Shown one piece after another: positions 36,686 to 49,515 of a stretch of DNA of 64,000 nucleotides. Below the pieces are notes generated by a model. That model was not told the DNA's origin. It saw only the letters and a program-made list of their open reading frames with translations, and did no database searches. The position numbers and the translations under genes were made by a program. This DNA comes from Laguncularia racemosa. Lineage: Eukaryota; Streptophyta; Magnoliopsida; Myrtales; Combretaceae. The stretch is from positions 10,137,559 to 10,201,558 of the forward strand of contig JBBMOL010000008.1 in assembly GCA_037954665.1 (NCBI GenBank). The letters run 5' to 3'. How positions within the stretch are numbered: position 1 is the stretch's first letter; each line of letters opens with the position of its first letter.

Positions 36686-37408
36686 GATAACATTAGGGCT
36701 AGGGAAAAAACTGATAGAACCATGAATCGGAATGGATCAAACTGAACCAAACCATAAATTAAGTTTGAATTGTCTTTTTAAGTTTTAAAAAATTGCAAAC
36801 CAAATTGAACCATTTTCTTTTAGGTTTGAAAAAATTGTAAATTGAGCTGAATTATTTTAAACCGAACTAAATTGTAAGAAGTAAAAAAAAAAAAGCAATA
36901 AAAGTTTAGAGAATATATAAACAAAAAAGGATTTTATGTCACTTTTTTTTTTGGTTAGCATATTACTTATTTAATTCCTCATTTTATATGGTTTTTATTT
37001 TTTATCAAGTAGCCCATTACATTTGTTTATTTTGTATTTTTCCTTATTGATTAATATAAAAACCAAAATTAGCTAAAAAGAGATAATAAAATCTCCTTAA
37101 ATATATTAAATAGATATTGAAGATGATGAATAATATTGAAACAATAATAATGGATTGTATCTTTTTTATGTCTAATATAACTTTTTATGATTTATTGATT
37201 TGCATATAGAAAAAAATTAATAACATGGGTAATAATAGTTTAAATCATGTATCAAATCAAACCAAATTATTTTTTTAATTAAAAAAATTACAAACCGAAC
37301 TGTATGTTTAGGTTTAATTTAAGAAAATACCAAATATAATGTATGATTTGGTTTGGTTCAAGAAGGCAAACCATATTTAACTAAATTGTGCACATCCCTA
37401 GATAGTAT
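36686..37408. mobile_element. hAT-like MITE
   Basis: The element is 36694-37400 (707 bp). The left tip is TAGGGCTAGGGAAAAAAC and the right tip read on the minus strand is TAGGGATGTGCACAATTTAG; both lead into AACCAAACC/GGTTTGGTT-type sequence. The flanking octamers GATAACAT (36686-36693) and GATAGTAT (37401-37408) look like a diverged 8-bp target duplication, the size made by hAT transposases. There is no coding capacity. It begins 34 bases after the MAKR poly(A) signal. Confidence 0.65.
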
Positions 37409-40400
37409 ATACTATAGTTTTGAATTTTGATATTTGAAAGCTTTTTTTTTTTTGACTTCCACATGTAAAACATAATAACTCATGCCATTTCCGTCAATTG
37501 TAGCCATGGAAAAATTACCAAAAGAGTTTCCGCTTACATCATTTTATTCTAGAAATCTTTATGGTCCACATTACCTTAAAAAACTGATACATCTAAGGAT
37601 CGTTGAGATTGGTTCTTAAAATTATTTCCTTAATTTTTTTAATATTTACTCATATTAAAAAATGCAAAGCATAAAAGCAAATGAATTTGCTTCATAAAAT
37701 GAAAGAGAAAAATATTATTTGACAAAATGAAGGATGGGAGCGATTCAAGCACAAGCAATGGTTCTAATCTCCAAATGCAACAATAATTGATATTTGTTGG
37801 TTTGTAGATAATTTGGCTATCAACAACATATCTGGATATAACTCACTAAAAAAAGGATGTTCTGAGATAGGATTGAAAAGACGTAGCACACTATTCAAAA
37901 TCACCAGGATATTCACTACAATCCGAGTATTGATAAGAATGGAATTAGAGAGTTAAAACACTTGATAATGAAAGATCAAACTAGAGGGGCAAAATTGTCC
38001 TTTCACGGCTTAAAAACACGAAATGGGAAACAAGGGAATGGAGCGTTGAGACATATATAGCATGCCATCCGAATGTCTTGATGGGTGCTACTCCAAACTC
38101 CCATTTGGATGTCTTGAGTGTGGTATACGTATTATGAGATGGAAGGTTCACCCTTTTTGTTTATTTATGGGTAGCCAAATCTAGTTTCGAAATATTCACA
38201 CTTTAAAACAAACTATTATATTAATGTCATTTATTACGTTTCAAGTCTAAGTTGATTCTTCACCTTCTCTTAATGACACGAACTGTGACATATGTATGAG
38301 AGCCTTTCCATCCGAGCATGTAGGGGCTGCCATCCGGATGGCAGTGTGAGTGAGCAATAGGCTGTCATCTAAATGCTTGGCGCTTGTCATCCAGATTACA
38401 AGCCGAAGCTCTCCAGATCCTGAACCTGCAAACGGGATGATGACAGGTCGAGTAGCTCCGGCTGCCCAAGTAGATGAATTGGAGACCACATAGTGAATCT
38501 GTGTATGCCATGAAAATGTCTTGGTAGACTTCAGTGATCTCCGGATCCACGCCATCAAGAATCTTCTAGACCAAAGCATTAAGGTCCCTTATCCTTGCTC
38601 ATGTGATTGGATCGGTTCGGTTGACACTTTATTCCTATCATAGAAGTTTTATAAAATCAGACAAGATAGGGAAAAAAAAAATTGGAACATGTGCTTCACA
38701 CATAGAACTGGTCCTAAAATATAGGTTATAAATATTAATCAGTATTGTTTGTAATTATTAAATATTAATCAAATCTATGCTCGGATTAATGAACCCTAGC
38801 TATGATAGAATAGTTTCGAGATGTTGTTAAATGAGTTTCGTCCAATACTAATGCTAACTAGCGGGTGATAGGGAATGGTAAGAGAGAAGAGTGAAGGAAA
38901 ATGATTTTTACTGATTGAATGAAAATTGTGTTTTCCTTGTTTATCTGCAAATGTATTTTTCTATTCACAATTTCAAAAGAAAATCATTTTAATAAATGAT
39001 GCAATACGGAATAATAAATGAAGAAACAATGAAAAAGAGATGAGCAAATCTGGTATATGGCCAAAAAAAAAAAAAAATCTGGTAGATTCGTATAGATTAC
39101 TTATTTATTTTTCCCCCCTAAACCCAAAGATAAAAAGATCAATTGCCAACCAAGTGCAACTTTTTAAAATATTTATGATAATATTCATGCACACCAAATT
39201 CTATAACTATTCTTTTTTAATCCATAATAGGGATAAATGGATAACCCAATATAGCTTATACCTTGTATTATTTTATTCTATTAAGGTTCTATATAAATAT
39301 TAAAGGTTATATAATAAGTCTCAATTATAATTTTTTAAAAATTGTTCTCATAAAATAAGGTATGATTACAATGTTTGTATACCATGTATCTATCCTGAAG
39401 CTAAACTCAAAAGTATATAGGGTACAAATTTTAAAGTACATGGTACCCACCCTATCAAATTATTAAATACCAATAATAAATATACAACATTATTATATTT
39501 TTAAATTCTAAGCTCTATAAAAAGACAAAAATAAATGAAAATATAGGTTTATAGCCAAATTTGTCATCCACAAGAAAACCTAAAGGATTTCCTACATTAT
39601 TTGTTACACCTCTCTCTTGTCTTATATCTATATTTCTATTTTATGCCTCTCTTATCACATTTTTTCTTTGTTACTAACTTAATGTTTATGTCTTTCAAAA
39701 AATGTATTTGTAAACTTATAGTGGATTTGGTGTTATATATTTCAAGCAAACTAGCTAAATTTTCTAATAGATGTAAGGCCTGCACAAGAGGAAGTGTGCC
39801 TTCTTTATGGATGCATTATTTTGTAATGTCACTTTTGTTTAAGACATTATATGAGGTAGATTTTGTAATGTCATTTTTCTAAACTTGCAGAGAATAATGC
39901 CCTCATACAATTTGAAGGAAAGAGATGCTATGAAAACATTGATATGTTCAACTTGTCAAAAATTTAATGTTATAAAATTTTCATAGAAAAATTTACAAAT
40001 TTCACAAATTACATTTTACTTCTTAGGTTTTACAAAGTACAAGATCAAAGGTAGTTTCATTGTTGTTATAGGGTAGGTTCTAGTTTCAAAATTTGTGAAT
40101 ATATACCCATAAGGTAAGGTATGAGTTAGGTCATTCACTACTCCCTTTATACTTGCCTACCCTTAACTCATAAGCACTAAATTTTCACGTGCTTTCACTA
40201 GGGTAAAGTTGCCCACTAATTACATACTTTTCGCTTTATGTGTGTGGTTTTAAATTAGAGTTGAATTTGAGAAAATGTAGTGCTGAGCTTGATCTCAAAT
40301 TTGACATGAATTTTGAAAGCTTGATTCTGCTCTAACTCAAACAAGTTTAGATTTTTTTTATTGAGGTTAACTTAAAGTAGCAACCAACAAACTCGAGCTT

Positions 40401-41388
40401 AACTTAATTAAGATTATTTAGACTTAATTTTTCCTAAAAAATATGTATTTTTCTTTTAATTAAAATTATATCAATATGTAAACTTAACTTGAACTTGACT
40501 AATATTTACATGCAACTTGAGTTCGATTAGACTTACGAGTTATTTAAGTCAAATATAATGAAATTGGAACTTGACTTGATAAGCTACTTGAGTATTTTGA
40601 GATTGAACTCAACTTATTTATTGTTAGATCGAATTTAAATAAAGGTTGAGTTGAACTTGAATAACTCACAAATAGATTAGACTCATTTATATTCTTAAGC
40701 TTGATCATTTACCTTCTTTTCCAAGTATGCCTCTTGACTTTTTGGCCACAAGAGAATAATATTATTATTGAAAAGGTAATAAAACATAAGTACGGGGGTT
40801 TATTACCTCTATCCCTCTTGCAACAAAGAAATGAAGATGTGGGAAATTTTTCTTTAATGAATAAATTCATCCCCTTGTCTTAAATTGCCACCTAATTAGC
40901 ACACACGTGTTAACAATATGTTTTTAAGTGAAAAAACAATACGCCTAAACCAAGATGCTAGTTTTTTAAAATTCAACACAAGGAAAAATGTTCCAATGGA
41001 CAAAAATCATCTGGCATAGGGGTGAGGTAGAAAGCCAAACTAAATAATGATCTTAACAGAGTAAAAAAAAAAATTGAACTATAAAAGTTATCAATTTGTC
41101 CGATTTTAACCTAAGGTTAGATACTTCTCATACATCATTTTAGTTATGTTTGCTAATAATATAATTATTATGATTTTGATCAAGTTACAAGAAATTGAAC
41201 ACAACATAAGAAAATGGAAATGATAGTGATTGGACAATTTCATCTATATGATTCCCATGATAGTTGGACCAAAGTTAAATGGTGAAAGCAAACCACACAA
41301 ATTTAATTTAAAAAAAAGAAAATAAAAAGAAAAGAAGAGGAAGAAGAAGAAAAAGAAAGTGCCTAGTGTTTCCAAAAGTAACTATAAT
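37409..41388. other. Intergenic region, no gene recognised
   Basis: A+T-rich. At 38040-38640 a less A+T-rich patch repeats CATCCGAATGTCTT, CATTTGGATGTCTT, CATCCGGATGGC and CATCTAAATGC; a minus-strand open frame there (38247-38579) has no recognised product. At 40250-40690 AACTTGAC/GTTGAACTTGA words recur on both strands and suggest a decayed short transposon. An open frame at 39601-39882 is low-complexity and not called. Confidence 0.4.
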
Positions 41389-43117
41389 TGTAATGCCTTA
41401 GAACTTGAAATGCTACAACTCGCCACGTGTTACTATTGAGCAGTGATACACTAAAGCTCTAATTCTCCATACAACATTAATCCTATTTGTCTCCATTATA
41501 TAGTAACATCAATATAATTTCAATAATAGAACTAAATGATTCTTAAGTGAATCATTCTAATCATCATTATTTAAAATAATACATTTAAAACCCCAAAATT
41601 ATAACCATAGTAAATGCCCATCAAGAAACAACATGATTAAGAGTCTAATAATTATCTCCATATTTTCAATTCAACAACTTAAAGTTCTATCAAAAGTTCT
41701 TCATTGATTTTCACATCATTTTTCATTAATATAATATGAGTGCTCTCTTTCATTTTCATCCATATGATGACCCACTACGTTCCCATTCTCATCATAATTA
41801 ATGTCTTCAGCATTCTCACTTATAACTGAATAATAAAAAGGAATAAGCCTAAGCCTAGTATGTGAGTACTACACAGACATGCACGTGGCATACAAATGAC
41901 AATATCATATACATATATGCAACAGTAATACACAATACATCAAGTCGTTAGATTACTTATAATCGCTTAATTCACAATTAACATAAGGGTATTCATGACC
42001 CCAACACACACACACACAGATACACACATTTATATAATCATAAATGGGAATTTCTATTGCGGGCTTTATCTAACCTTAATCTATCCCAAATCATTTCGAT
42101 ATACGACTCTACTAGGAACAATGCAGTATATTGATCATTGGGGTATCCCTTAGAGATCTGCCACTATGGGCTCCTAGACCGAGCCTAACATAAGCGACAT
42201 ACACAATTAACTTTAATATTCAATTAAATTCATTAGGTTACTAAGTTAGTAACCACAAGCAATAAACAAGGTAAACACGTACTTGGAAAAACGTTTTTAT
42301 TATAGTTTCTTAGGTCTTTCAGAAAAAAGGATGTAGACCAGTTCAAGTATAAAGAACTAAACTTAGTTTTATTCTACAATTAATCTAGGTTTACTAATTG
42401 GTGAATTTCAAATCCTAATTATAGAATTCCTTTCCTCGATGTCTTATTATACTTAATTCATAATTTAGAATTGAAATATAATGAAATAGAATCAAATGGG
42501 AAGTGTTCCTGACAACACGGTTATGTAAGAGATCGTGTAGAGGAACACTAGCTAAAGCATGGTCGTGCTGGTGACCGTGTATCTTTTTATGTAATTTTGT
42601 CATTTTAGTAAGCTTAAGTACATAGATGTATATCTAGCTATGTAACTTTCTGTGGATTTTTTTAATCGGCATGCCTAAGTACATGGGCATGTCTTTTGTT
42701 CATGTACCTTTTTGTACACACTCGTGTTTATACATAGGCAGGTACACGGGTGTATATCTGACCATGTACAACGCTATTTATCATGAACCTTTATTCCCTT
42801 TTCTTTAATTTGTTTATAAGCCTAAATCTTAGAATTCTAAGTCTAATAGATCAATGTACCTACTCCAATGCATTATTTGGGTCTTGTGCACTTGGTTCGA
42901 AATTATGATCAGAATTCTCTAAGTGCTTGATCCTACACTTAATCCGTCTCATTCCTTATTTTGACCTCTATTAATATATGAACAATAAGTCTTAGATTCA
43001 TAATTCTATCATCAGAACTAAACACTTTGATGATTAGAATTCTTATTAGACAAAAGGGGTTGATTTTGTCATTATCCTCTAGGTCGCTTGTGGTCTCTAG
43101 AGGTGTTTTTTAGGTTG

Positions 43118-43152
<35 letters not shown>

Positions 43153-43163
43153 GTGTATTTATA
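41389..43163 (-). repeat. 3' LTR of element A
   Basis: 1775 bp. It starts TGTAATGCCTTAGAACTTG, as does the opposite LTR (TGTAATGCCCCATAACTTG at 63362), and the first 620 bases can be followed side by side. It contains ACACGGTTATG...GATCGTGTAG-type subrepeats at 42510-42770 and a long (TA)n at 43121-43151. The inner end is placed next to the polypurine tract; its terminal dinucleotide has mutated. Confidence 0.85.
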
Positions 43164-43176
43164 TTCTCCTTCTCTT
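43164..43176 (-). other. Polypurine tract of element A
   Basis: Minus-strand AAGAGAAGGAGAA directly before the 3' LTR, preceded by the GGACAAAAGTTTCAT phrase common upstream of the 3' LTR in this group. It primes plus-strand synthesis in the family. Confidence 0.7.
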
Positions 43177-43269
43177 ATGAAACTTTTGTCCTTGAAAGTT
43201 ACTTAGTTTTGGAAAGGGTTTTGGATGCTTGTTTCGCATGTGTTCTTTTGATTCTCATGTTAGTTTTCG

Positions 43270-46200
43270 TTCTGTTTGATTCGTTCACTGTACCTTGACA
43301 TATGGAATTACTCTCCCTCTTAATACTTGCTTCTTAATGTTAATTATTCTTATAGGTTTTTCAATGGATAATAAATTTGGTTGTACCTTCAAAGGTTCTA
43401 AAGCCACTACTTGGTCAGGGTTTGGTACAAATTTTCTCAACATTATTACATGAAACGCATCATGTATCCCAGCTAAATTTGGTGGTAGAGCCAACTTATA
43501 AGCAACCATACCTACTTTTTCCAGAATCTTGAATGAACCTACATATTTGATTACTTATTTAGTTGGAGATACCTTTAACAAAACCTTATCCCTTACTTGA
43601 AATTCTAAGGGGCATTGCCTTTTATCAACATAATTTTTCTAGTGACTTTGGGTTGATAGAATCTGTTGCCTTATCACCCTTACCTTGTCCATTGCTTTCT
43701 ACACTATCTTTGGCCCCGTTATCTGTCTTTCACTAACTTCTTTCCAGTGTAAAGGAGATCTACACTTCTTGCCATAAAGTGCTCCATATAGAGCCATCTA
43801 AGCAGTAGCTTGATCGCTGTTGTTATATACGAATTCCACCAAAGGTAGATGATCACTCCAATTACTCCCATAATCCAAAGCACAAGCTTACAATAAGTCT
43901 TCTAGAATTTGGATGGTTATCTCATATTGCCCATCTGTCTAAGGGTGAAATGTAGTACTAAATTGTAATTTAGTACCTGAAGCTTGATGTAGACTTTTCT
44001 AGAACCTACTCACAAACCAAGTATCCCTGTCAGAAGTGATAGTGACTAACACACTATATAATATGACAATCTCCTTGATATAAAGTTAAGAAAGCTTCTC
44101 TAATCTATAGTTCACCTTAATTGGTAGGAAATGGGTAGACTTGGTCAAGCTATCTACAATCACCCAAATTGTATCATATTTCTCTTTGGTTCTCGGAAGG
44201 GCTATCACAAAATCCATAGTTACATATTCCCACTTCAATTTAGGTATAGGAAATGGTTGTAACTCACTAGCTGGTCTTTAGTGTTTAATCTTGATTTGCT
44301 GACATGTTAGGCATTAGGATACAAATTCAGCTATCTCATGTTTCATATTTCTCAACTAGTAATGACTTTTTAGATCTTTGTACATCTTGGTACTCCTAAG
44401 ATGTACTATATATCTTGAGTAATAGGTTTTTCTTTTTCATAATCTCCTTCTTCAATACCATATCATTTGGCACACACCATCTCATGCTGTATTTAATTAC
44501 CCCTTCAGCATCTACATGAAATTTTGTGGCTTCACTCTATTCTATTTTGCTTTTGATCTTTTGGATTCCAGGATCTCTAATTTGTGTTGCTTTAATTTGA
44601 TTAATGAGGGTTAGTTGAAGACAAAGTGCAGCCAACTATTTCCCACTTCATATGTCACCATCTCTAGTTCTAACTTGTGCATGTCCTCCAATATTTATCT
44701 TTGAGAGGTAATTAGAGCTGTTATATTAATTTTCTTCTTTCAACTCAAAGCATCTACAACAACATTTGCCTTCTTATGGTGGTAATGGATCTCTACATCA
44801 TAATCATTTATTAATTCCAACCACCTTCTCTATCTTATATTTAAGTCCTATGTGAATAAATATTTTAGGCTCTTGTAGTCTATGGAGATTTTACACTTCT
44901 TACCATATAAATAATGTCTCCACAATTTTAGCACTAAGATTACAGTTGCTAACTCTAGGTCATGTGTGGGGTAGTTCCTCTCATATGATTTCAGCTGGTG
45001 AGAAGCATATATAATGACTCTCCCATTTTGCATAAGCATGAATCCCAAGCCTTGAGTTGATGCATCACTGAATATTTCAAATTCTTCCCCTATCTTTAGT
45101 AGGGATAACACAGGAGTTGTCACCTATTTCTCCTTTAGTCTTATAAAAATATTTTCACTTTCATCACTCTGCACAAATTTGGCCTTCTTCTTTGTTAATT
45201 ATGTCAAGGGAGTTGCTAGTCGAGAGAACCCTTTCACAAAATGTCTGTAATATCTAGCTAATCCCAGAAAGCTTCTAACCTTTGTTACGGTACTTCATCT
45301 AGGTCACTACTAATATGTCATCCTTATTTATCATATGTTTTAAGAAGGATACCTACTCCAGCCAAAACTCGCACTTGTTGAACTTAACATATAATTTCTC
45401 CTCTAGTAGTCTTTCCAAAATTATCTTTAGATGTGTCTCATGTTCTTCCTTTCTCTTAAAATGGATGAGGATATCATCTATGAATACCATTACAAATTGA
45501 TCTAGTAAGTTTTTGAGTACTCTATTCATCAAATCCATGAAAGTAGCTAGAACGCTTGTTAATCCAAAAGGCATTGCTAGGAATTCATAATGCCCATACC
45601 AAATCTTAAAGGCAGTCTTTTGTATGTCTTCTTCCTTAATTCTTAACAGATGATATCTCGATCTCAAGTCAATTTTGGAAAAGACCTGAGCTCCCTATAA
45701 TTAGTCAAATAGGTCATCAATTCTAGGGAAGGGGTACTTATTCTTAATAGTGACTTGATTTAGCTCCTTATAGTTGATACATAATCTCATGCTTCCATCT
45801 TTCTTCTTAACAAAGAGTATTAAAGTACCTTATGGCAAGGCACTTAGCTTGATGAACCCATTATCTTGCAACTCTTGAAGCTGTGTCTTCAATTCAAACA
45901 ATTTAGTGGGTGCTATTCTATAGGGTGCCTTGGATATTGGTGCCATTCCTGGTATCAAACCAATACAAAATTCTATCTCCCTGATTGGCGGTAAGCCTAG
46001 CAGATTTTCTAGAAAGACATTTGTATATTCTTTCACAATGCATACGTCTTCTAATTTCATAACTTATTTGGTCTTCATTGACAATGCCAATATCCTACCT
46101 TTATCCCACAACTCATATGTAGGAAGAGTCATAGGCCTCTATGCATTTAGCTTGAGCACAATTGGATCTTCACTGGGGAAATTAAAGCAAACCACTAGGT

Positions 46201-46418
46201 GGCATAGTACTTATACAACCAATTAATTGTTAAAATTATATCAAATTCTATCATCTTTAACACAAACAATTCCGCTAGCATTTTCTTTCCTTATATTATA
46301 ATTTCTACATCCATACACATATGATCTAATCTTCCTCCCATTCTAAATGGAATATTCACAACTATAGTATCACTCAACAACACAGGTTTCAACCTATATA
46401 CATGCATGAAGACTATAG
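43270..46418 (-). pseudogene. Element A pol relic (protease, RT, RNase H, integrase)
   Basis: Minus-strand order from 46418 downward. Protease end: MLAELFVLKMIEFDIIL near 46280-46230. RT: start near 46060, with GLPPIREIEF (about 45990), AFKIWYGHYEFLAMPFGLTS (about 45610-45550) and the active site FIDDIL (about 45489-45472). RNase H: FSDASTQGLG (about 45075-45045) and YPTHDLELATVILVLKLWRHY (about 44975-44910). Integrase is more decayed; near its end stand KVLLKVSPTK, GSFKILEKVGMVAYKLALPP and HDAFHVIMLRKFVPNP (about 43560-43420). PIRIINIKKQVLRGRVIPYVKV at 43355-43288 is the start of the chromovirus C-terminal domain, truncated by a stop. Stops and frameshifts throughout. Confidence 0.9.
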
Positions 46419-46991
46419 TTGAGAATGCGGGCCGAACGGGCTGGCCCACCCCGACCTGCACCGGCCCACACATGTTGCGGGTCAAAAAATTAAGCTCGGC
46501 TCGCCCTGCATAGAATTTTTTTTTACAAAATAAAAAAATTATTTTCATCATCAACTCTTTTTTTTTCGCAACCATTTAATTTGTTTAACTCTAAGGTAAT
46601 GTTAAACTTTTTTTTCTTCCATATTCTAGTGGTGATGACTAAGTACGAAATCACAGTCTGAATATAGAAGTTTTGTATTGTATTTGTGTATTGCATCTCT
46701 TTTTTAGTTGTTACTTTTGCCTTTTAGTTTATTTACTTATTTTACTTTTAGTTTTACTATCGATATTGGACAGTTTAGTGAGCTAATTTTAGTTTTAGTT
46801 TTTTTTTTTTTTTTTTTGTGGGCCATGCAGGCTAACTCGTGCCAGCGGTCAATTGGCCCACCCCGACCTGCAGGCCTTGCGAGCACAAGCTAAAATGACC
46901 CGTAGCTTTCGCAGGCTAAAATTTTTGGCCTACCTTGCAAAATTTATGTGGACTTTACAGGCCAACCCACCGGCCTGTCCCGCATTCCCTG
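46419..46991. mobile_element. G+C-rich MITE inserted between gag and protease of element A
   Basis: Ends are inverted: GAGAATGCGGGCC at the left and, on the minus strand, CAGGGAATGCGGGAC at the right. Internal blocks GGCCCACCCCGACCTGCA (46442-46460 and 46855-46873) and GGCCGGTGGG-type words recur. G+C-rich tips contrast with the A+T-rich host. The tips resemble hAT-type plant MITEs; the flanks GACTATAG and CTCTAATG are a weak 8-bp match. The segment interrupts the spacer between the gag end (about 47090) and the protease of element A. Confidence 0.6.
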
Positions 46992-47079
46992 CTCTAATGA
47001 AGATAAGTGATATGCATGAATGTGTTGCACCCATATTAAATAGCACATAAACTGTATTTGAGTTAATAAGTAGTGTACT

Positions 47080-47921
47080 TGCGATTATATCTTAGTCTGG
47101 AGCATTATGTTGCTGCTGTTGTTGTAAGGCAAATAGATGATCAAGTGCCCTTTGTCTTGATGCAAGGTGTTGAAGTCTACCCATTAGTCCTTTTAGTATA
47201 GTTCTTATTGACTATTGTGCTAGAAATTGTTGAGGTGCAACTGTCTGGTTAAGGTTAGCACCATACTCAAAGGATTTGTGTCTCCTTTGCTTACAAGTAT
47301 AACAAAAAGTCTAAGGGATTGATTTCTCTATGTAATTCCTACTAGGGTATCTTGTCTTAGCATAGGAGAAACATGCCCCTTTTGGCAAATTGCATTGTTG
47401 TAATTCATGTGATCTCAAACACCTAGGACATCTCCTCCTTGGTCCTGCCTGAGGTGGTGGAGGTAATGCTAGAGGCATTGGCTAAGTTTGAAGAGGTTTA
47501 GGCTTAAAAGCCACAGGTTTGGCTTGATACATTGTAGGCCTCTTTCCCTTATCGACATATAATATATTAGAGGTAGGTCTCTTTCCTAAGGTGATTCCCG
47601 ACTTACAAGAAAATTGTTCCTCTGTTCTCCCCCTACACTACTCTAGGAACTTAGCCTTATCATCAACCTCTACATAAGTGATTAATTGAAAGGCCCCCAC
47701 TTCATGTTGAAAGTTAGGCTCTAAGCTTCTCACAAATCTCCTTTCCTTGGAGGCATCATCAATCCAAACAACTTTAGGTAAAAACTTAATCAAGTGGTTC
47801 AGCTTCGCTTCATATGCCTTTACAATTTAGTTACCTTACTGGCAATTATAGTATTTTGCCTCCATCTAGTCTCTGATACTACTAGGGAAGTACTTTTCAT
47901 AGAGCAGCTCCTTGAATCTCT
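47080..47921 (-). pseudogene. Element A gag, C-terminal part
   Basis: Minus-strand frame beginning FKELLYEKYFPSSIRD next to the insertion point, followed by VKAYEAKLNHLIKFLPKV, ERRFVRSLEPNFQHEVGAF and a proline-rich linker. A CCHC-like segment follows: CPRCLRSHELQQCNLPKGACF near 47440-47370 and CYTCKQRRHKSFEYG near 47305-47260. It ends in a glutamine-rich tract (CTGCTGTTGTTG region, 47110-47125). Several stops. It continues in the same frame as the N-terminal part at 62549-62992 once the inserted DNA is removed. Confidence 0.85.
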
Positions 47922-48771
47922 TGTAAAACTTAGGAATTTAGCATAAATATAATATCGGATTAGCCAATAAATTATATTAAAAGTCCTATTTATAATCCTT
48001 ATAATTTTTAATCAAAAGAAATGATTATATAAAAACCGAACCATGTAAAATTATGAGATAAACGATAAAATAAATTAAAATCATAGGTTTAGGATAGTCA
48101 AATGAAAATTTTGAGTAAATATTTACGTTTGGAATAATTCATTTTGCTTAGTCATAAAATTTCATGTCGAAAGACTAAAATTATTAAAGCTACGTAAATT
48201 GCCACGCGTGACGAACAAACTTGAAAAATCTAGGAATTTATCTCATATAGAAGCCCCTTTAAACTAACTTAACATTTTTTTTTAAAGACACATACGTTAC
48301 TTTCCAAAGCCAATGAGAGAGTGAGACAAAGTGAACAAAATAGGAAAGAAAAGATAAAGACAAAAATAAGGGAAGAAGAAAAAGGAAAACGTGAAGAAAA
48401 ATATCTGTAGAACGTGCGTACAAAGTCTAAATTACAAACTAGGACCACCTAGGCAATCCTTGAGGTGAGCCCTAAGAAACTAGACTAGACTTGTGTGGGA
48501 AAAATTTTACTTTTAGAAATTAAATATAATTTTAATATATGTAAAAAGAAAAGTTTTAGCTTAGAAAATAGCAAGAATTTCTAGGAATACATTAGATCGA
48601 ACAATATCTATAAGAGTAGTAAGTAATAGTGTTATTTTCTCGTGTTTTAGGAGAAGATTTTTATTCCACATTTTTATCCAAAGATTATTGCAAGTAATAA
48701 AGAAAATGACACCTAAGTGAGTAGGAACTCTATGATATACTGTAATCTGTGTCGTAGTGTAGTTTCTATGT

Positions 48772-49515
48772 AAATATATATATATATGTGTGTGTGTGTG
48801 TATAATTTATTTTCATCATGAACCTTGTATGGAAATTCATTGTGGCTGATTTTCGTGTGAGAACAGAAATCGCATGTTATTCTACTTGGATGACTGAGGG
48901 ATGCTCTATTCTACACTATGGTTGTGTTTGCTGATCTGGTTGCATGTGTGATTGGGGCATGTTATGGCTACTAATGTCACATGTTTTGTACATGACTAGA
49001 GCATGTATGTTAGATGGTGGGAGTGTTGGAAGACAGTGTAATACATATTGTGTTTGGTGTAGGTGTAAGAGTTGTATGGGATCGTGGATGGAGTTGGAGT
49101 GAGGTTGTATGCATATTGAATGACATTGCGTCCATCGTGTGTGTGAGCATTGTTGTGTGCTTACTATGGTGTTGCTGTGCATGTGGGTGTGTTGTGGAGT
49201 TGCTGTGTGTGTTGGTGCATTGTGAATGAGTGTGCTAATGTGTGCTGCATGTATGTGATTATGTTATGTGTGTTGCGTGTGTGTGATTATGTTATGTGTG
49301 CTATGAGTGTGTAATGGTGGGAGTGTGTGTGCGTACATGATGGAGGGTATGTGTGCATGCATGGTGGGAGAGTGTGTGCATGCATGGGCATGCATGAGCG
49401 TGTGCACGAGTAGTGAAAATGTGTACAAGGGCTAATGAGAGTGTATGCACGGGCGGACATGTGTGTGTGCACAAGCATGTTGTTGCATGTGCAAGGGTGT
49501 GTTGGATGAGTAGGC
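48772..49515 (+). repeat. TA/TG microsatellite and G+T-skewed tract in solo LTR B
   Basis: A (TA)n(TG)n microsatellite (48772-48802) is followed, from about 48880 to 49515, by sequence made mainly of G and T with ATG, GTGTG and GCATG words (GTGCATGCATGGGCATGCAT near 49374). C is scarce on the plus strand until about 49440. Open frames on the minus strand here are His/Thr/Pro-rich translations of this skew and are not genes. Confidence 0.7.

Noticed and set aside
38247..38579. A 110-codon minus-strand open frame in a less A+T-rich patch
   Set aside because: No domain is recognised, and the patch contains short CATCCxxATG repeats, which suggests an unidentified repeat.
39601..39882. A 93-codon plus-strand open frame
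   Set aside because: Leu/Phe-rich translation of A+T-rich DNA, with no family or promoter evidence.
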